In this document: positions 1-8,561 of the stretch, piece after piece | Layout: each line of letters opens with the position of its first letter | Numbering within the stretch: the stretch's first letter is position 1 | Origin: Eubacteriales bacterium | GTDB taxonomy: Bacteria; Bacillota; Clostridia; Lachnospirales; Lachnospiraceae | Reading direction: 5' to 3' | Assembly (NCBI GenBank): GCA_030524225.1 | Contig: JAUNGV010000003.1 | Coordinates: forward strand, 24,445-88,444 | DNA length: 64,000 nt | Made by a program: the position numbers and the translations under genes | The notes under the pieces: model-generated | The model's database searches: none | Told to the model about the DNA's origin: nothing | The model's input: the letters and a program-made list of their open reading frames with translations, nothing else

Positions 1-956
1 CCGCTGAAAACACTGACAGCAAAACGCTGATCGTCTATTTTTCCAGATGGGGGAATACGGAGTATCCGGATGATGTGGACGCAACCACGTCGGCGAGCAT
101 TGTGGCGGATCAGGAAACCTTTGGAACAACGGAATATGTGGCGCGGATGATTCAGGAACGTGTGGGAGGGGATCTGCATTTGATTCAGACGCAGGAGCCC
201 TATCCGACGGACTTTGACGAACTGCGGGATCAGAACCACGAGGAGATGGACGCGGGATACCTGCCGGCGCTGACAGAGAGCGATCTGGATTTGTCGCGGT
301 ATGACACTGTATTTATCGGATATCCGATCTGGGCGACAGACGTGCCGCAGGCGGTGCTGTCGTTTCTGAATGAATATGATCTGTCCGGCAAGACGGTGAT
401 TCCTTTCTGTACGCATGACGGTTACGGCGCGGGAAGCAGCTACAGCACCATTGCGCAGGCATGCCCCGGCGCCAGCATGCTGGACGGGATTGCGATCGAG
501 GCGTCGGATGTTCCGACGGCGCAGGAGAGCATTGCGGACTGGCTGCGCGAGCTTGGCTATGAGGAGACGGAAAACAGCAGCGCGGCGGAGAGTACACAGG
601 CGCTTACCATCACGATCGGGGACACCGTTCTGGAAGGCGTGCTGTATGATACGGAACTGGCGCAGGAAATTCAGGCGCATCTGCCTCTTACCGTATCCAT
701 GGTTGGATATGGCGGCAGGGAGTATTACGGCGGGATTGATTTTACGCCGGAACATACAGAAGGGGGTCAGCTGTACTTTGAAAATGGTGATATTACCTAT
801 TGCAGTGCGAACAATACCATGGCGATCTTCTATGCGCAGACGGATCGTCCGAACCTGACGATGGAAGTGATCCCGATCGGGAAGGTCACTTCGGATCTGG
901 CGGTTTTTGATACCATGGAGAGCCGGGAGGACATTACGTTCTCTCTGGCAGAGTAA
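1..956 (+). CDS. Flavodoxin-like protein with C-terminal cyclophilin-like domain (5' truncated by window)
   Basis: The reading frame is open from base 3, so the true start lies upstream. The visible part opens with the first flavodoxin strand and phosphate loop (TLIVYFSRWGNT), and continues with GYPIWATDVPQ, the flavodoxin segment that contacts FMN. This half should bind FMN and act in electron transfer or quinone/disulfide chemistry. From about base 595 a second domain begins (ALTITIGDTVLEG through FYAQT) that matches the small cyclophilin-like beta-barrel often fused to Lachnospiraceae flavodoxins; its function is unknown. The stop is followed 22 bases later by a second flavodoxin gene, so the two are probably cotranscribed. 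The fusion is clear; the substrate is not. Confidence 0.8.
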   Translation, partial: AENTDSKTLIVYFSRWGNTEYPDDVDATTSASIVADQETFGTTEYVARMIQERVGGDLHLIQTQEPYPTDFDELRDQNHEEMDAGYLPALTESDLDLSRYDTVFIGYPIWATDVPQAVLSFLNEYDLSGKTVIPFCTHDGYGAGSSYSTIAQACPGASMLDGIAIEASDVPTAQESIADWLRELGYEETENSSAAESTQALTITIGDTVLEGVLYDTELAQEIQAHLPLTVSMVGYGGREYYGGIDFTPEHTEGGQLYFENGDITYCSANNTMAIFYAQTDRPNLTMEVIPIGKVTSDLAVFDTMESREDITFSLAE

Positions 957-978
957 ACAAGAAGGAGGAATTCCATTG

Positions 979-1779
979 ATGAGAAAAGCAATAGTGGCAC
1001 TGATGGCACTGACAATGGCGGCAGCTCTGACCGCCTGCTCCGGCAGCGCGCAGACGCAGAGCAGCACGGCACAGACGCAGGCAGCAGCGGGAGAGACGGA
1101 AACTACGGCTGAGGCGGAAACGGCGGCCGAGGCGGAAACCACAAGCAAGACGGAGACGGCGACCGAAGCGGAAACCAACGCGGCAGATGCTGACGCGGCA
1201 GCGGAAGCCGGCACTACGGCAGAGGAAAATGCACAGACGGCAGAAACGGCGGAAGATGCTGCGGCGGAGAACACATCAGAAAGCGGCAGCAATGTTCTGG
1301 TCGCTTATTTCTCGGCAACGAATACCACAGAAGGGGTTGCGGAGGAAATTGCAGGGAGTCTGGGCGCGGATCTGTATGAGATCGTCTCGGCAGAGCCCTA
1401 TACGGACGCGGATCTGAACTACAACGACGACAACAGCCGTTCCACCATCGAGATGAACGACCCGTCCTCCCGTCCGGAGATCTCCGGCTCCGTGGAAAAC
1501 ATGGAGCAGTATGACATCGTATTCATCGGCTATCCGATCTGGTGGGGAGAAGCGCCGAGGATCGTGAGCACCTTTATGGAGAGCTATGATTTCGCAGGGA
1601 AGACGATTATCCCGTTCTGCACCTCCGGCGGAAGCGGCGTAGGTTCCAGCGCCTCCAATCTGGAGGAACTGACAGAGGGAGCTACCTGGCTGTCCGGGAC
1701 GAGACTGAGCGGAAGCGCTTCCCATGAGGATATTGTCGAGTGGGTGAACGGACTGGGATTGGGGATCACGGCGGAGTGA
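979..1779 (+). CDS. Flavodoxin-domain lipoprotein with long Ala/Thr/Glu linker
   Basis: Start chosen at ATG 979, eight bases after GGAGG of GAAGGAGGAA. Residues 1-20 form a lipoprotein signal peptide ending in the lipobox LTAC, so the protein should be anchored outside the membrane at Cys20. Residues 21 to about 115 are a low-complexity linker of Ala, Thr, Glu and Gln with repeated AEAET-like units. The last 150 residues are a flavodoxin domain (VLVAYFSATNTT, then FIGYPIWWGEAP and IIPFCTSGGSG). It resembles the upstream gene's first domain but has no cyclophilin-like part. An extracellular flavodoxin suggests surface electron transfer or reductive chemistry. A spacer of this composition fits a cell-wall-spanning tether. 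The exact partner is unknown. Confidence 0.85.
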   Translation: MRKAIVALMALTMAAALTACSGSAQTQSSTAQTQAAAGETETTAEAETAAEAETTSKTETATEAETNAADADAAAEAGTTAEENAQTAETAEDAAAENTSESGSNVLVAYFSATNTTEGVAEEIAGSLGADLYEIVSAEPYTDADLNYNDDNSRSTIEMNDPSSRPEISGSVENMEQYDIVFIGYPIWWGEAPRIVSTFMESYDFAGKTIIPFCTSGGSGVGSSASNLEELTEGATWLSGTRLSGSASHEDIVEWVNGLGLGITAE

Positions 1780-1807
1780 TTGTTTTTTCCGGCGGCTTCA
1801 TGATAAG

Positions 1808-1838
1808 ATGACACTAACAAAGATAAAGGTGGTGTCAT
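1808..1838 (+). promoter_or_regulatory. Inverted repeat around the LysR ribosome binding site
   Basis: ATGACAC (1808-1814) and GTGTCAT (1832-1838) are perfect inverted arms separated by 17 bases, and the second arm ends six bases before the LysR start codon at 1845. The ribosome binding site AAAGGTGGTG lies in the loop and second arm. It could be an autoregulatory operator or a translation-controlling RNA hairpin. Confidence 0.4.
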
Positions 1839-1844
1839 AGATTT

Positions 1845-2732
1845 ATGGAGATACGTACACTTCGCTATTTTCTGGCAGTTGTCCGGGAAGAGAGCATCAC
1901 CAGGGCGGCGGACGTCCTGCACATCACCCAGCCGACGCTGAGCCGTCAGCTGGCGCAGATGGAGGAGGAAATGGGCGTCCGCCTGCTTGAGCGCGGGACA
2001 AGGAAGATTTCCCTGACCAACGAGGGGCTGCTGCTGCGCAGAAGAGCCGAGGAGATTCTGGAACTGGTCGATAAGACGGAGAAGGAACTGATCGAGCAGG
2101 AGGAAGCGGTGGAAGGCACGGTGACCATCGGATGCGGAGATCTGGCCGCTGTGCAGATGCTGCCGGATATTTTCCGCACCTTTCATGAGCGGCATCCCAA
2201 TGTGACCTTCGAGTTATACACGGCGACGGCCGATCATGTGCGCGAGTGGATGGAGCGCGGTCTGACGGACGTGGGACTTCTGCTGGAACCGGTCAATATG
2301 GAGAAGTATGATTTTATCCGGATGAACCGGCAGGAACAGTGGGTGGTCGCCATGCATCCGGATTCTCCGCTGGCCGCCCTGCCCCATGTGACTCCGGCGG
2401 ATTTAAGAGGGCTGCCGCTGATCCTGCCCCGCAGGCTCGACGTGCAGAGCGAACTGGTACACTGGTTCGGGGACGAATACGAGAATCTGAATGTGATGTT
2501 CACCGCGAATCTCCCTTCCAACAGTTCCATTATGGCATACAGCAAGCTGGCGTATTCCATCGTCATACTGGGATCGCTGGCTTTCTGGGATCCGTCGAAG
2601 GTGACATACCGGCCGCTCTATCCGGAACTGAAGGCGAGCAGTGTGCTGGCATGGAAGCGGCGTCAGCCTTTCGGACTGGCGGCGTCCAAATTTATCGAGC
2701 ATCTGAAGCATGCGTTTCAGACAGAAGAATAA
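1845..2732 (+). CDS. LysR-family transcriptional regulator
   Basis: A 295-residue protein with the standard LysR architecture. The N-terminal winged helix-turn-helix covers residues 1-60 (MEIRTLRYFLAVVREESITR, then AADVLHITQPTLSRQLAQ). From about residue 90 follows the periplasmic-binding-protein-like effector domain (GTVTIGCGDLAAVQMLPDI). Length is typical of the family. It lies 65 bases downstream of the flavodoxin lipoprotein on the same strand and may regulate those genes, although LysR regulators are more often divergent from their targets. The start at 1845 is supported by AAAGGTGGTG upstream and by alignment with the canonical MEIRxLRYF N-terminus. The effector is unknown. Confidence 0.93.
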   Translation: MEIRTLRYFLAVVREESITRAADVLHITQPTLSRQLAQMEEEMGVRLLERGTRKISLTNEGLLLRRRAEEILELVDKTEKELIEQEEAVEGTVTIGCGDLAAVQMLPDIFRTFHERHPNVTFELYTATADHVREWMERGLTDVGLLLEPVNMEKYDFIRMNRQEQWVVAMHPDSPLAALPHVTPADLRGLPLILPRRLDVQSELVHWFGDEYENLNVMFTANLPSNSSIMAYSKLAYSIVILGSLAFWDPSKVTYRPLYPELKASSVLAWKRRQPFGLAASKFIEHLKHAFQTEE

Positions 2733-2758
2733 AGAGAGTATGGCGGAAGAAGCAGAGA

Positions 2759-2796
2759 GCCCTCGGTGAAAGGAGAATGTTCCTTTCACCGGGGGC
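2759..2796 (+). terminator. Hairpin downstream of LysR gene
   Basis: A 16-bp stem with one G-U pair (GCCCTCGGTGAAAGGA with TCCTTTCACCGGGGGC) and a six-base loop lies 27 bases after the LysR stop. The tail TTCGTTGTG is only moderately T-rich, so this is a probable rather than certain intrinsic terminator. Confidence 0.6.
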
Positions 2797-2992
2797 TTCG
2801 TTGTGTGCCCGGCGGCGTACGTTTCTAACGGGTGCAAGTCCTGAATTCGCCCGGCAGTGGCGTTTTGACAAAGCCTATGCTTTCGGAGCATGAATCAGCG
2901 ATAAAAACCAAGTATTTGAGTTAGAATGTAGTCTCTCCTATAATCAGGATAACAGGATAACAAGAAAATTAAGAGCAAGGGGGAGACATACC

Positions 2993-4417
2993 ATGAACAT
3001 TACAGTGGCATGGGAGGACGTCATCAGCGTCCTGACACAGATTTCAGCGTATCTGCTGGTGATCGGAACCGCGCTGATTGCGCTGATCGTCCTTAAAGAA
3101 AACTGAACGTATTCGGCTGGTCCTCCACCAATCCGATTTACGGAGGAACCGGTTCCGGTACCGTGGATACCAGCACGGTCGTGAGCCTGCTGGACGGTCT
3201 GGAGAACGCCGGATTCGAGTTGAATGACAGCTTATCCGAACTGTACACGGAATACAGAGCGGACCGGCCGGTGGTGAGTATCAATGACGGGCAGGAGTGG
3301 ACGCTGCCGGAGGTGCCGGCCGCACAGTACAGCGTCGCAGAAACCGTTGTCTACGGGGAGGAGAATCCGAGAAGCAGCGATGAGACGGCGGCGGTCAATC
3401 GTCTTGATTTTGCCAGAGGGGAAGTCACCTATCTGTCAAGAGCCGATGGGTTCGCCAACTATGAGGAGGCAACGGCGGCGCCCCTTGATTATGAGGTAAA
3501 AGAAACGGTAGAGGCCCATGGGACGTATGATCCGGCGGCGCACGATAATCCGGATGACGAGATGCCGGCGACAGGCGCAAGGAATGGGCTGACGCTTGCA
3601 GATCTGCTCGGAGCTGCTGATTGCCCAGACGTGGAATGTGGAGCTGGCCTATGCGGCGGGAGACGGCATCAGCAGGGAACTGGAGGACTTCGGTTTTGAC
3701 GGATGGTACGGTCCGTCCATGAATCTGCATCGGAGCGCTTTTGGCGGACGGGATTTTGAATATTATTCCGAGGACGGCGTGTTGAGCGCGCAGATGGCAA
3801 TGGCGGAAGCGCAGGCGGCGGTGGACCACAATATCTATCCGTATCTGAAGCATTTTATTCTGAATGAGCAGGAGATCAACCGCAACGCTCTCCTGTGCAC
3901 CTGGTTTACAGAGCAGTCCCTGAGAGAACTGTATGCGAAACCGTTTGAGGCCTGTGTCAAGGCAAATCTGGACGGAGCGCTGGCGATTATGTCCTCCTAC
4001 AATTTCCTGGGAACGACATGGACGGCGGAGAGCAGGGATCTTCTTTACGGAATTCTTCGTGAGGAGTGGGGCTTCCGGGGAATGGTGCTCTCCGACTATT
4101 TCGGAAACTACGGTTACATGGATGCGGACAGAGCTGTGCGCGGCGGCACGGATATCATGCTGGGAACGGCCGGAAACGACGCGGTGATGACGGATCTGAG
4201 CGCGACCTCTGTACTGGCAATGCGGCAGGCGGCAAAGAATATCCTGTATACGGTTGTCAACAGCGGAGCGTATGACGATTATGTTCCGGGAGCGATTCCG
4301 GACTGGAAGAAGATTCTGTATGGCGCAGACGCGGCGCTGGGGGCGGTATGGATCGCTCTGGAAGCGGCAGCTGTGATCTCCTACCGGAAAAAGGTAGAGA
4401 GAAAAGCGGATCGGTAA
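2993..4417 (+). pseudogene. Decayed membrane-anchored GH3 beta-glucosidase with permuted domains
   Basis: Three fragments of one glycoside hydrolase family 3 protein lie in order but in different frames. Bases 2993-3106 encode an N-terminal membrane helix (AYLLVIGTALIALIVL) ending at TGA 3104. From 3106 a second frame gives the alpha/beta-sandwich segment (NVFGWSSTNPIYGGTGSG) and runs to about 3610. A third frame then gives the barrel (ELLIAQTW, GGRDFEYYSEDG, VLSDYFGNYGYMDADRA with the nucleophile Asp) and a C-terminal hydrophobic helix. Sandwich before barrel is the permuted order known from Ruminococcus and Butyrivibrio beta-glucosidases. Both junctions skip stretches that intact relatives should have, so each looks like a deletion, not a single-base error. 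The remains total about 475 codons, well below an intact enzyme. It cannot make an active enzyme. Confidence 0.85.
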
Positions 4418-4435
4418 AGAGCAGGGGGGAACCGT

Positions 4436-4783
4436 ATGACTTTGCAGGAGGCAAGCAGCCGTTTTCATCTGGATATGGGTGATTTGCGGCTTTGTGAAAA
4501 GAATGAACTGTTCAGCGGCAGCAGAAATGAATGCGGTGAGATGGATTATCCGGAGGCGGAGCTGCAGCGGGTGATACCGTTTCTGTTTCTCCTGAAAGCA
4601 GGGATGTCAATGGAGAAGTTAAAAGAGTTCACCGCAGGGCAGGAAAACGGGGCACGGAGCGGGGAGGAACAGATCAGGCTGCTCCGAAGATGCCGCTCCC
4701 GGCTGCTGGATGATCTTCACGGCAAACAGCAGCTGCTGGATCAGCTGGACTATCTGATTTATGAGAAAAAGAAACAGGGATGA
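4436..4783 (+). CDS. Small MerR-family-like DNA-binding protein
   Basis: A 115-residue protein starting at ATG 4436 after the purine-rich GAGCAGGGGGGAA. The N-terminal 75 residues fit the MerR winged-helix fold (LQEASSRFHLDMGDLRLCEK, then MDYPEAELQRVIPFLFLLKA and GMSMEKLKEF), and the rest is a coiled-coil-like dimerisation helix (LLRRCRSRLLDDLHGKQQLL). There is no effector domain. It sits between two pseudogenes, 51 bases before the aldo/keto reductase remnant, and MerR-reductase pairs of this type are common in Lachnospiraceae. Its target may already be dead. The family call is good; the role is inferred. Confidence 0.75.
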   Translation: MTLQEASSRFHLDMGDLRLCEKNELFSGSRNECGEMDYPEAELQRVIPFLFLLKAGMSMEKLKEFTAGQENGARSGEEQIRLLRRCRSRLLDDLHGKQQLLDQLDYLIYEKKKQG

Positions 4784-4833
4784 GGGCGATGTTCCCGCGG
4801 GAATGTCGGCGGCAGGATGGAAGGAGAGGGAGA

Positions 4834-5641
4834 ATGGAATACAGGAAATTACCGTACGGGGAAGAGAGAATCAGCGTGCTCGGGATGGGAACTAGTTCCA
4901 TCGGCGCGGCCGGGGAGCGGGAAATCGAGTCGGTCATGGCGCTGGCGCTGGAAAACGGGATCAATTACTTTGATATGGCTTCCGCTGACGCAGCACCGTT
5001 TCCGGCTTTCGGACGGGCGCTGGCCGGACGGAGAAAGGATGTTCAGTATCAATCCGGCGTACGATTACCAGAAAGAAGGGGAATACGCAATCGGCGGGGT
5101 AGAGGAGCGCCAGAACCTGTACCGCCGCTGTGTGGCGGAGGGAATCGGCATTTCCGTCATGAAGCCGTTTTCGGGCGGGCAGCTTCTGAGCGCCAGCACC
5201 TCGCCGTTTGGCAAGGCGCTGACCGAGTACCAGTGTATCCAGTACGCGCTGGATAAACCGGGCGTTATGACTGTCCTGCCGGGCGTGCGCAGCTGCGCCG
5301 ATTTAAAACGCATTCTGGGCTTTGTCAACACTGCTCCGGAGGAAAAGGACTATTCTGTGCTGGGCACCTTCACCCCGCAGGAGGCGTCGGGCGTGTGCGT
5401 CTACTGCAATCACTGCCAGCCCTGTCCGGCCGGTCTGGATGTGGGCCTGATTAATAAATATTATGATTTGAGTCAGGCGGGCGACGAGCTGGCAAGGAGC
5501 CATTACAGCAATCTGCAGAAGAAAGCGGAGGACTGCGTCGGATGCGGACACTGCGACCAGCGCTGTCCATTCCATGTGGAGCAGGTGGAACGGATGCGGC
5601 AGATTCGCGATTATTTCGGGAATTTGTCTGATCCGGTATGA
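4834..5641 (+). pseudogene. Aldo/keto reductase with 4Fe-4S ferredoxin tail, internally deleted and frameshifted
   Basis: The start at ATG 4834 follows AAGGAGAGGGAG. The first frame encodes the aldo/keto reductase N-terminus (RKLPYGEERISVLGMGTSSI, NGINYFDMASAD) up to RRKDV near base 5044. The frame then jumps directly to MFSINPAYDYQ, a segment normally about 100 residues further on, and continues to the stop at 5641. The tail contains two cysteine clusters typical of 4Fe-4S ferredoxin domains (CVYCNHCQPCP and CVGCGHCDQRCP). The missing stretch would hold most of the central barrel, including the catalytic Lys/His region. The lesion is a deletion, not a point frameshift. Confidence 0.85.
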
Positions 5642-5706
5642 TATTGATCTGTATTTTCAGGCGAGGATGGATCCCGCGGTGGAGCCACTCCGGCACAGCT
5701 GTCTGC

Positions 5707-5757
5707 GGCGCGTTTTGTCTCTTGACAGAGCGCGCCGTTTGTTTTATTTTTATTTAT
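5707..5757 (+). terminator. Intrinsic terminator before TetR gene
   Basis: GGCGCG (5707-5712) pairs with CGCGCC (5731-5736), with an inner TGTC/GACA pairing, followed by GTTTGTTTTATTTTTATTT. It ends the aldo/keto reductase transcript and isolates the TetR gene. Confidence 0.75.
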
Positions 5758-5799
5758 AACAGCGTTATGAAACTATGTTTTGAAACAGGAGATGCAGAC

Positions 5800-6501
5800 A
5801 TGGCAAAGCAGGTGGCAGGGGTGTCCGAGAGGGTGCTGGCGTGCGCGAAGGAGGAATTTCTGGAGAAGGGGTATCTGGACGCCTCGCTCCGGACGATCGC
5901 GGCGCGGGCACAGACGACGACGGGATCTATTTATACGAGATTTCATGACAAGGAGGGGCTGTTCGCGGCGATTGTCAATCCGGTGGCGCAGGAATTCCGG
6001 AAGCGTTTTCTCGAGGTTCAGGTGACGTTCCATCAGATGGACGCGCAGACGCAGAAAGAGCAGGTCTACGAGTATTCGGGCGATGGCATGATGGAGATGC
6101 TCGATTATATTTACGATCACTTTGACGAGTTCCGCATTCTGCTGGACGCGTCCTACGGCACGGCGTACCAGCACTTTGTGGAGGAGCTGATCCGGATCGA
6201 GGAATACTATACCTACCGGTATATGGAGACGATTGGCTGTCAGAGCGTGACGAGCGGACAGGTCACCCGCGAATTCCTCCACATGGTGACGACGGCGTAC
6301 TACGAGAGTCTGTTCGAGGTGGTGCGTCACCGGATGGAGCGGGAGCAGGCGCGGCGCTATGTCAGGATGCTATCCAGGTATCACAGCGCCGGATTCGACA
6401 CCCTGTTCTATCCGGAGCCGGAGGAAGAGTCCCAGAGCAAAGGAGAGGGGCCGGACGTGATTGGCAGAGGCGATGCGGAGCGTGGAGAGCGCCGGATATG
6501 A
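5800..6501 (+). CDS. TetR/AcrR-family transcriptional regulator
   Basis: A 233-residue protein. ATG 5800 is preferred over the in-frame ATG at 5767 because CAGGAGA lies just before it. Residues 1-50 are a classic TetR helix-turn-helix (VLACAKEEFLEKGYLDASLR, then TIAARAQTTTGSIYTRFHDK), with the usual GLF after it. The remaining helices form the ligand and dimerisation domain. The last 25 residues are charged and probably disordered. It precedes a two-gene ABC exporter by 125 bases on the same strand and is the likely local repressor of that pump, since TetR-exporter pairs commonly answer to the pump's own substrate. The ligand is unknown. Confidence 0.9.
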   Translation: MAKQVAGVSERVLACAKEEFLEKGYLDASLRTIAARAQTTTGSIYTRFHDKEGLFAAIVNPVAQEFRKRFLEVQVTFHQMDAQTQKEQVYEYSGDGMMEMLDYIYDHFDEFRILLDASYGTAYQHFVEELIRIEEYYTYRYMETIGCQSVTSGQVTREFLHMVTTAYYESLFEVVRHRMEREQARRYVRMLSRYHSAGFDTLFYPEPEEESQSKGEGPDVIGRGDAERGERRI

Positions 6502-6527
6502 TTCGCGCGGGCCCCGCGGAGGCGATG

Positions 6528-6550
6528 GCCGGAGCCGTTTTGGTTCCGGC
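6528..6550 (+). other. Hairpin between TetR gene and ABC exporter
   Basis: GCCGGAGCC (6528-6536) pairs with GGTTCCGGC (6542-6550) with one G-U pair. It lies 26 bases after the TetR stop with no clear T-tract, so it may be a weak terminator or an RNA-stability element. Confidence 0.4.
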
Positions 6551-6626
6551 TGATTGACAGGAGAGGAGTTAGCGATATCTAATCGCGAGAATAGGAAATC
6601 ATACATCTGGAAAGGGAGGAGCTTTT

Positions 6627-8561
6627 ATGCAGACAAAACAGCAAAGTCCACTGCTTCGGATCTGGGAGATGGGAGAGAGCGGACATCCGGGACTGATCCG
6701 CTCCATGATTTCGGCGGCGGCCGGTGTCCTGTGCGGCATGCTGCCGTATCTGGCGGCGGCGCAGATCATCATCGGGCTGCTCTCAGGTGTTCGGGAGGGA
6801 GGTTATTACCTGCGCTTCCTGCTTCTGGCGCTGATCGGGTACGGGCTGCGCACGGTGCTCTATGCGCTGGCGCTCTCGATGTCCCACCGCGCCACCTTCT
6901 CCATTCTGAAGGAGCTGCGGATCCGGATTCTGGAGAAGCTGCCGAGAATGCCGCTCGGTACGATCATGGATACTTCCAGCGGCAGACTCAAGCAGATTAT
7001 CGTCGATCAGGTGGAGGGGATGGAGCGCACGCTGGCGCATCTTCTGCCGGAGATGACGGCCAATCTGCTGGGGCCGCTGGCGATTCTGGTTTATCTCTTC
7101 GTGCTGGACTGGCGGATGGCGCTGGCGGCGCTCGTTTCGATTCCGATTGGTTTTTCCTTTATGATGCTTGTCATGCGGGGCTATAGCGAGGATTACGAGG
7201 GCTCCGTGCGCGTCTCGCAGGAGATGAACCGCTCGATCATCGAGTACATCGGCGGTATCGAGGTCATCAAGGCGTTTAATCAGGGGCAGAATTCCTATGC
7301 CAGATTTGCAGGCAGCGTCCGGGCGAACGCGCAGTACTTCTATGACTGGATGAAGCGGTGTCAGTTCCCGATGTCGCTGGCCTATGCGGTCGCTCCGGCA
7401 ACAGGGATCACGGTGCTTCCGGTCGGCTGGTTCCTGTATCAGAGCGGGAGCCTGCCGGCGGATACCTTTATCACAACGGTGATTCTCTCGCTGGGGATCG
7501 TCGGGCCGCTGATCGCCGCGATGTCTTTTATTGACAATCTGGCCAAGATCGGGACGACGGTCAGCGAGATTGACGGCATCCTGAGCGGACAGGAGCAGGT
7601 GCACCGCGGTATGCGGCAGAATCAGGAACGAGGCAGTCATTCCGGAGGGGGCAGCGTCGGGAGACAGGGAATTTCGGGAGGCAAAGCGCCCGCCTTCTCT
7701 CCCGCTATCGAGGTCTCTCACGTCTCCTTCGGCTACCATGAGGGCAAAGAGATCCTGCACGATGTGAGCCTCTCGATTCCGGCGGGATCGCTGACGGCTT
7801 TTGTTGGCCCCTCCGGCGGCGGGAAGTCCACGATTGCCAAGCTGATCGCCGGATTCTGGGATGTGGAACAGGGAGAGATCCGTCTGGGCGGCGTGCCGGA
7901 GAAAGAGATACCGCTGGAGCAGCTCTACGCGCAGGTGGCGTTCGTCTCGCAGGACAACTACCTCTTTGACGATACGGTGCGCGAGAATATCCGCATGGGA
8001 CGGACAGGCGCGACGGATGCGGAGGTGGAGGATGTCGCCAGGGCGGCGGGCTGCGACTCGTTTATCCGGGCGCTGGACAAAGGGTATGAGACCCGTGTCG
8101 GGGGCGGCGGCGCCCATCTCTCCGGCGGTGAGAGACAGCGCATCGCAATTGCCCGGGCGATGTTAAAGGACGCGCCCATCGTGATCCTCGACGAGGCGAC
8201 CGCCTACATGGATCCCGAGAACGAGGCGCTGATGCAGGAGGCGGTGGGACGACTGATCGCAGGGAAAACAGTGATTGTGATCGCGCACCGTCTCTCCACG
8301 ATCACCGGAGCGGATCAGATCTTCGTCGTCCGGGACGGGCAGATCGAGGCGCACGGCGCGCATGAGGAACTGCTGCACAGCTGCCCACTGTACGCGGATA
8401 TGTGGAGAGCGCACCGCGGGACGGCAGAAGAGGAAGGGGCAGACGGCCGCACCGCAGCAGAACAGACCGGACCAGGAAAGGATCACGTGAGCGCCGGTTT
8501 GCGGGAGCAGAACAGGAAGGAGATATTCACAGCGGAAGAGGAGGGCAACCGTCATGCTTAA
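6627..8561 (+). CDS. ABC exporter half-transporter, subunit 1 (membrane + ATPase)
   Basis: A 644-residue type I exporter subunit starting at ATG 6627 after AAGGGAGGAG. Residues 1 to about 330 form the six-helix membrane domain (for example AAGVLCGMLPYLAAAQIIIG and LLPEMTANLLGPLAILVYLF). The nucleotide-binding domain has Walker A GPSGGGKST near residue 394, signature LSGGERQRIAIARA near 498, Walker B IVILDEAT near 520 with the catalytic Glu, and the H-loop IAHRLS. A Ser/Gly-rich spacer separates the domains and a hydrophilic 45-residue tail follows. The gene overlaps the next by eight bases, so the two are translationally coupled and should form a heterodimer. The substrate is unknown; peptide or drug export is plausible. 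Confidence 0.92.
   Translation: MQTKQQSPLLRIWEMGESGHPGLIRSMISAAAGVLCGMLPYLAAAQIIIGLLSGVREGGYYLRFLLLALIGYGLRTVLYALALSMSHRATFSILKELRIRILEKLPRMPLGTIMDTSSGRLKQIIVDQVEGMERTLAHLLPEMTANLLGPLAILVYLFVLDWRMALAALVSIPIGFSFMMLVMRGYSEDYEGSVRVSQEMNRSIIEYIGGIEVIKAFNQGQNSYARFAGSVRANAQYFYDWMKRCQFPMSLAYAVAPATGITVLPVGWFLYQSGSLPADTFITTVILSLGIVGPLIAAMSFIDNLAKIGTTVSEIDGILSGQEQVHRGMRQNQERGSHSGGGSVGRQGISGGKAPAFSPAIEVSHVSFGYHEGKEILHDVSLSIPAGSLTAFVGPSGGGKSTIAKLIAGFWDVEQGEIRLGGVPEKEIPLEQLYAQVAFVSQDNYLFDDTVRENIRMGRTGATDAEVEDVARAAGCDSFIRALDKGYETRVGGGGAHLSGGERQRIAIARAMLKDAPIVILDEATAYMDPENEALMQEAVGRLIAGKTVIVIAHRLSTITGADQIFVVRDGQIEAHGAHEELLHSCPLYADMWRAHRGTAEEEGADGRTAAEQTGPGKDHVSAGLREQNRKEIFTAEEEGNRHA

Noticed and set aside
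2815-2870. Group II intron-like fragment (GGGTGCAAGTCC near 2838)
   Set aside because: The short match to the GGGTGAAAGTCC element of intron RNAs is not accompanied by a domain V stem or a maturase gene, so it is not supported.
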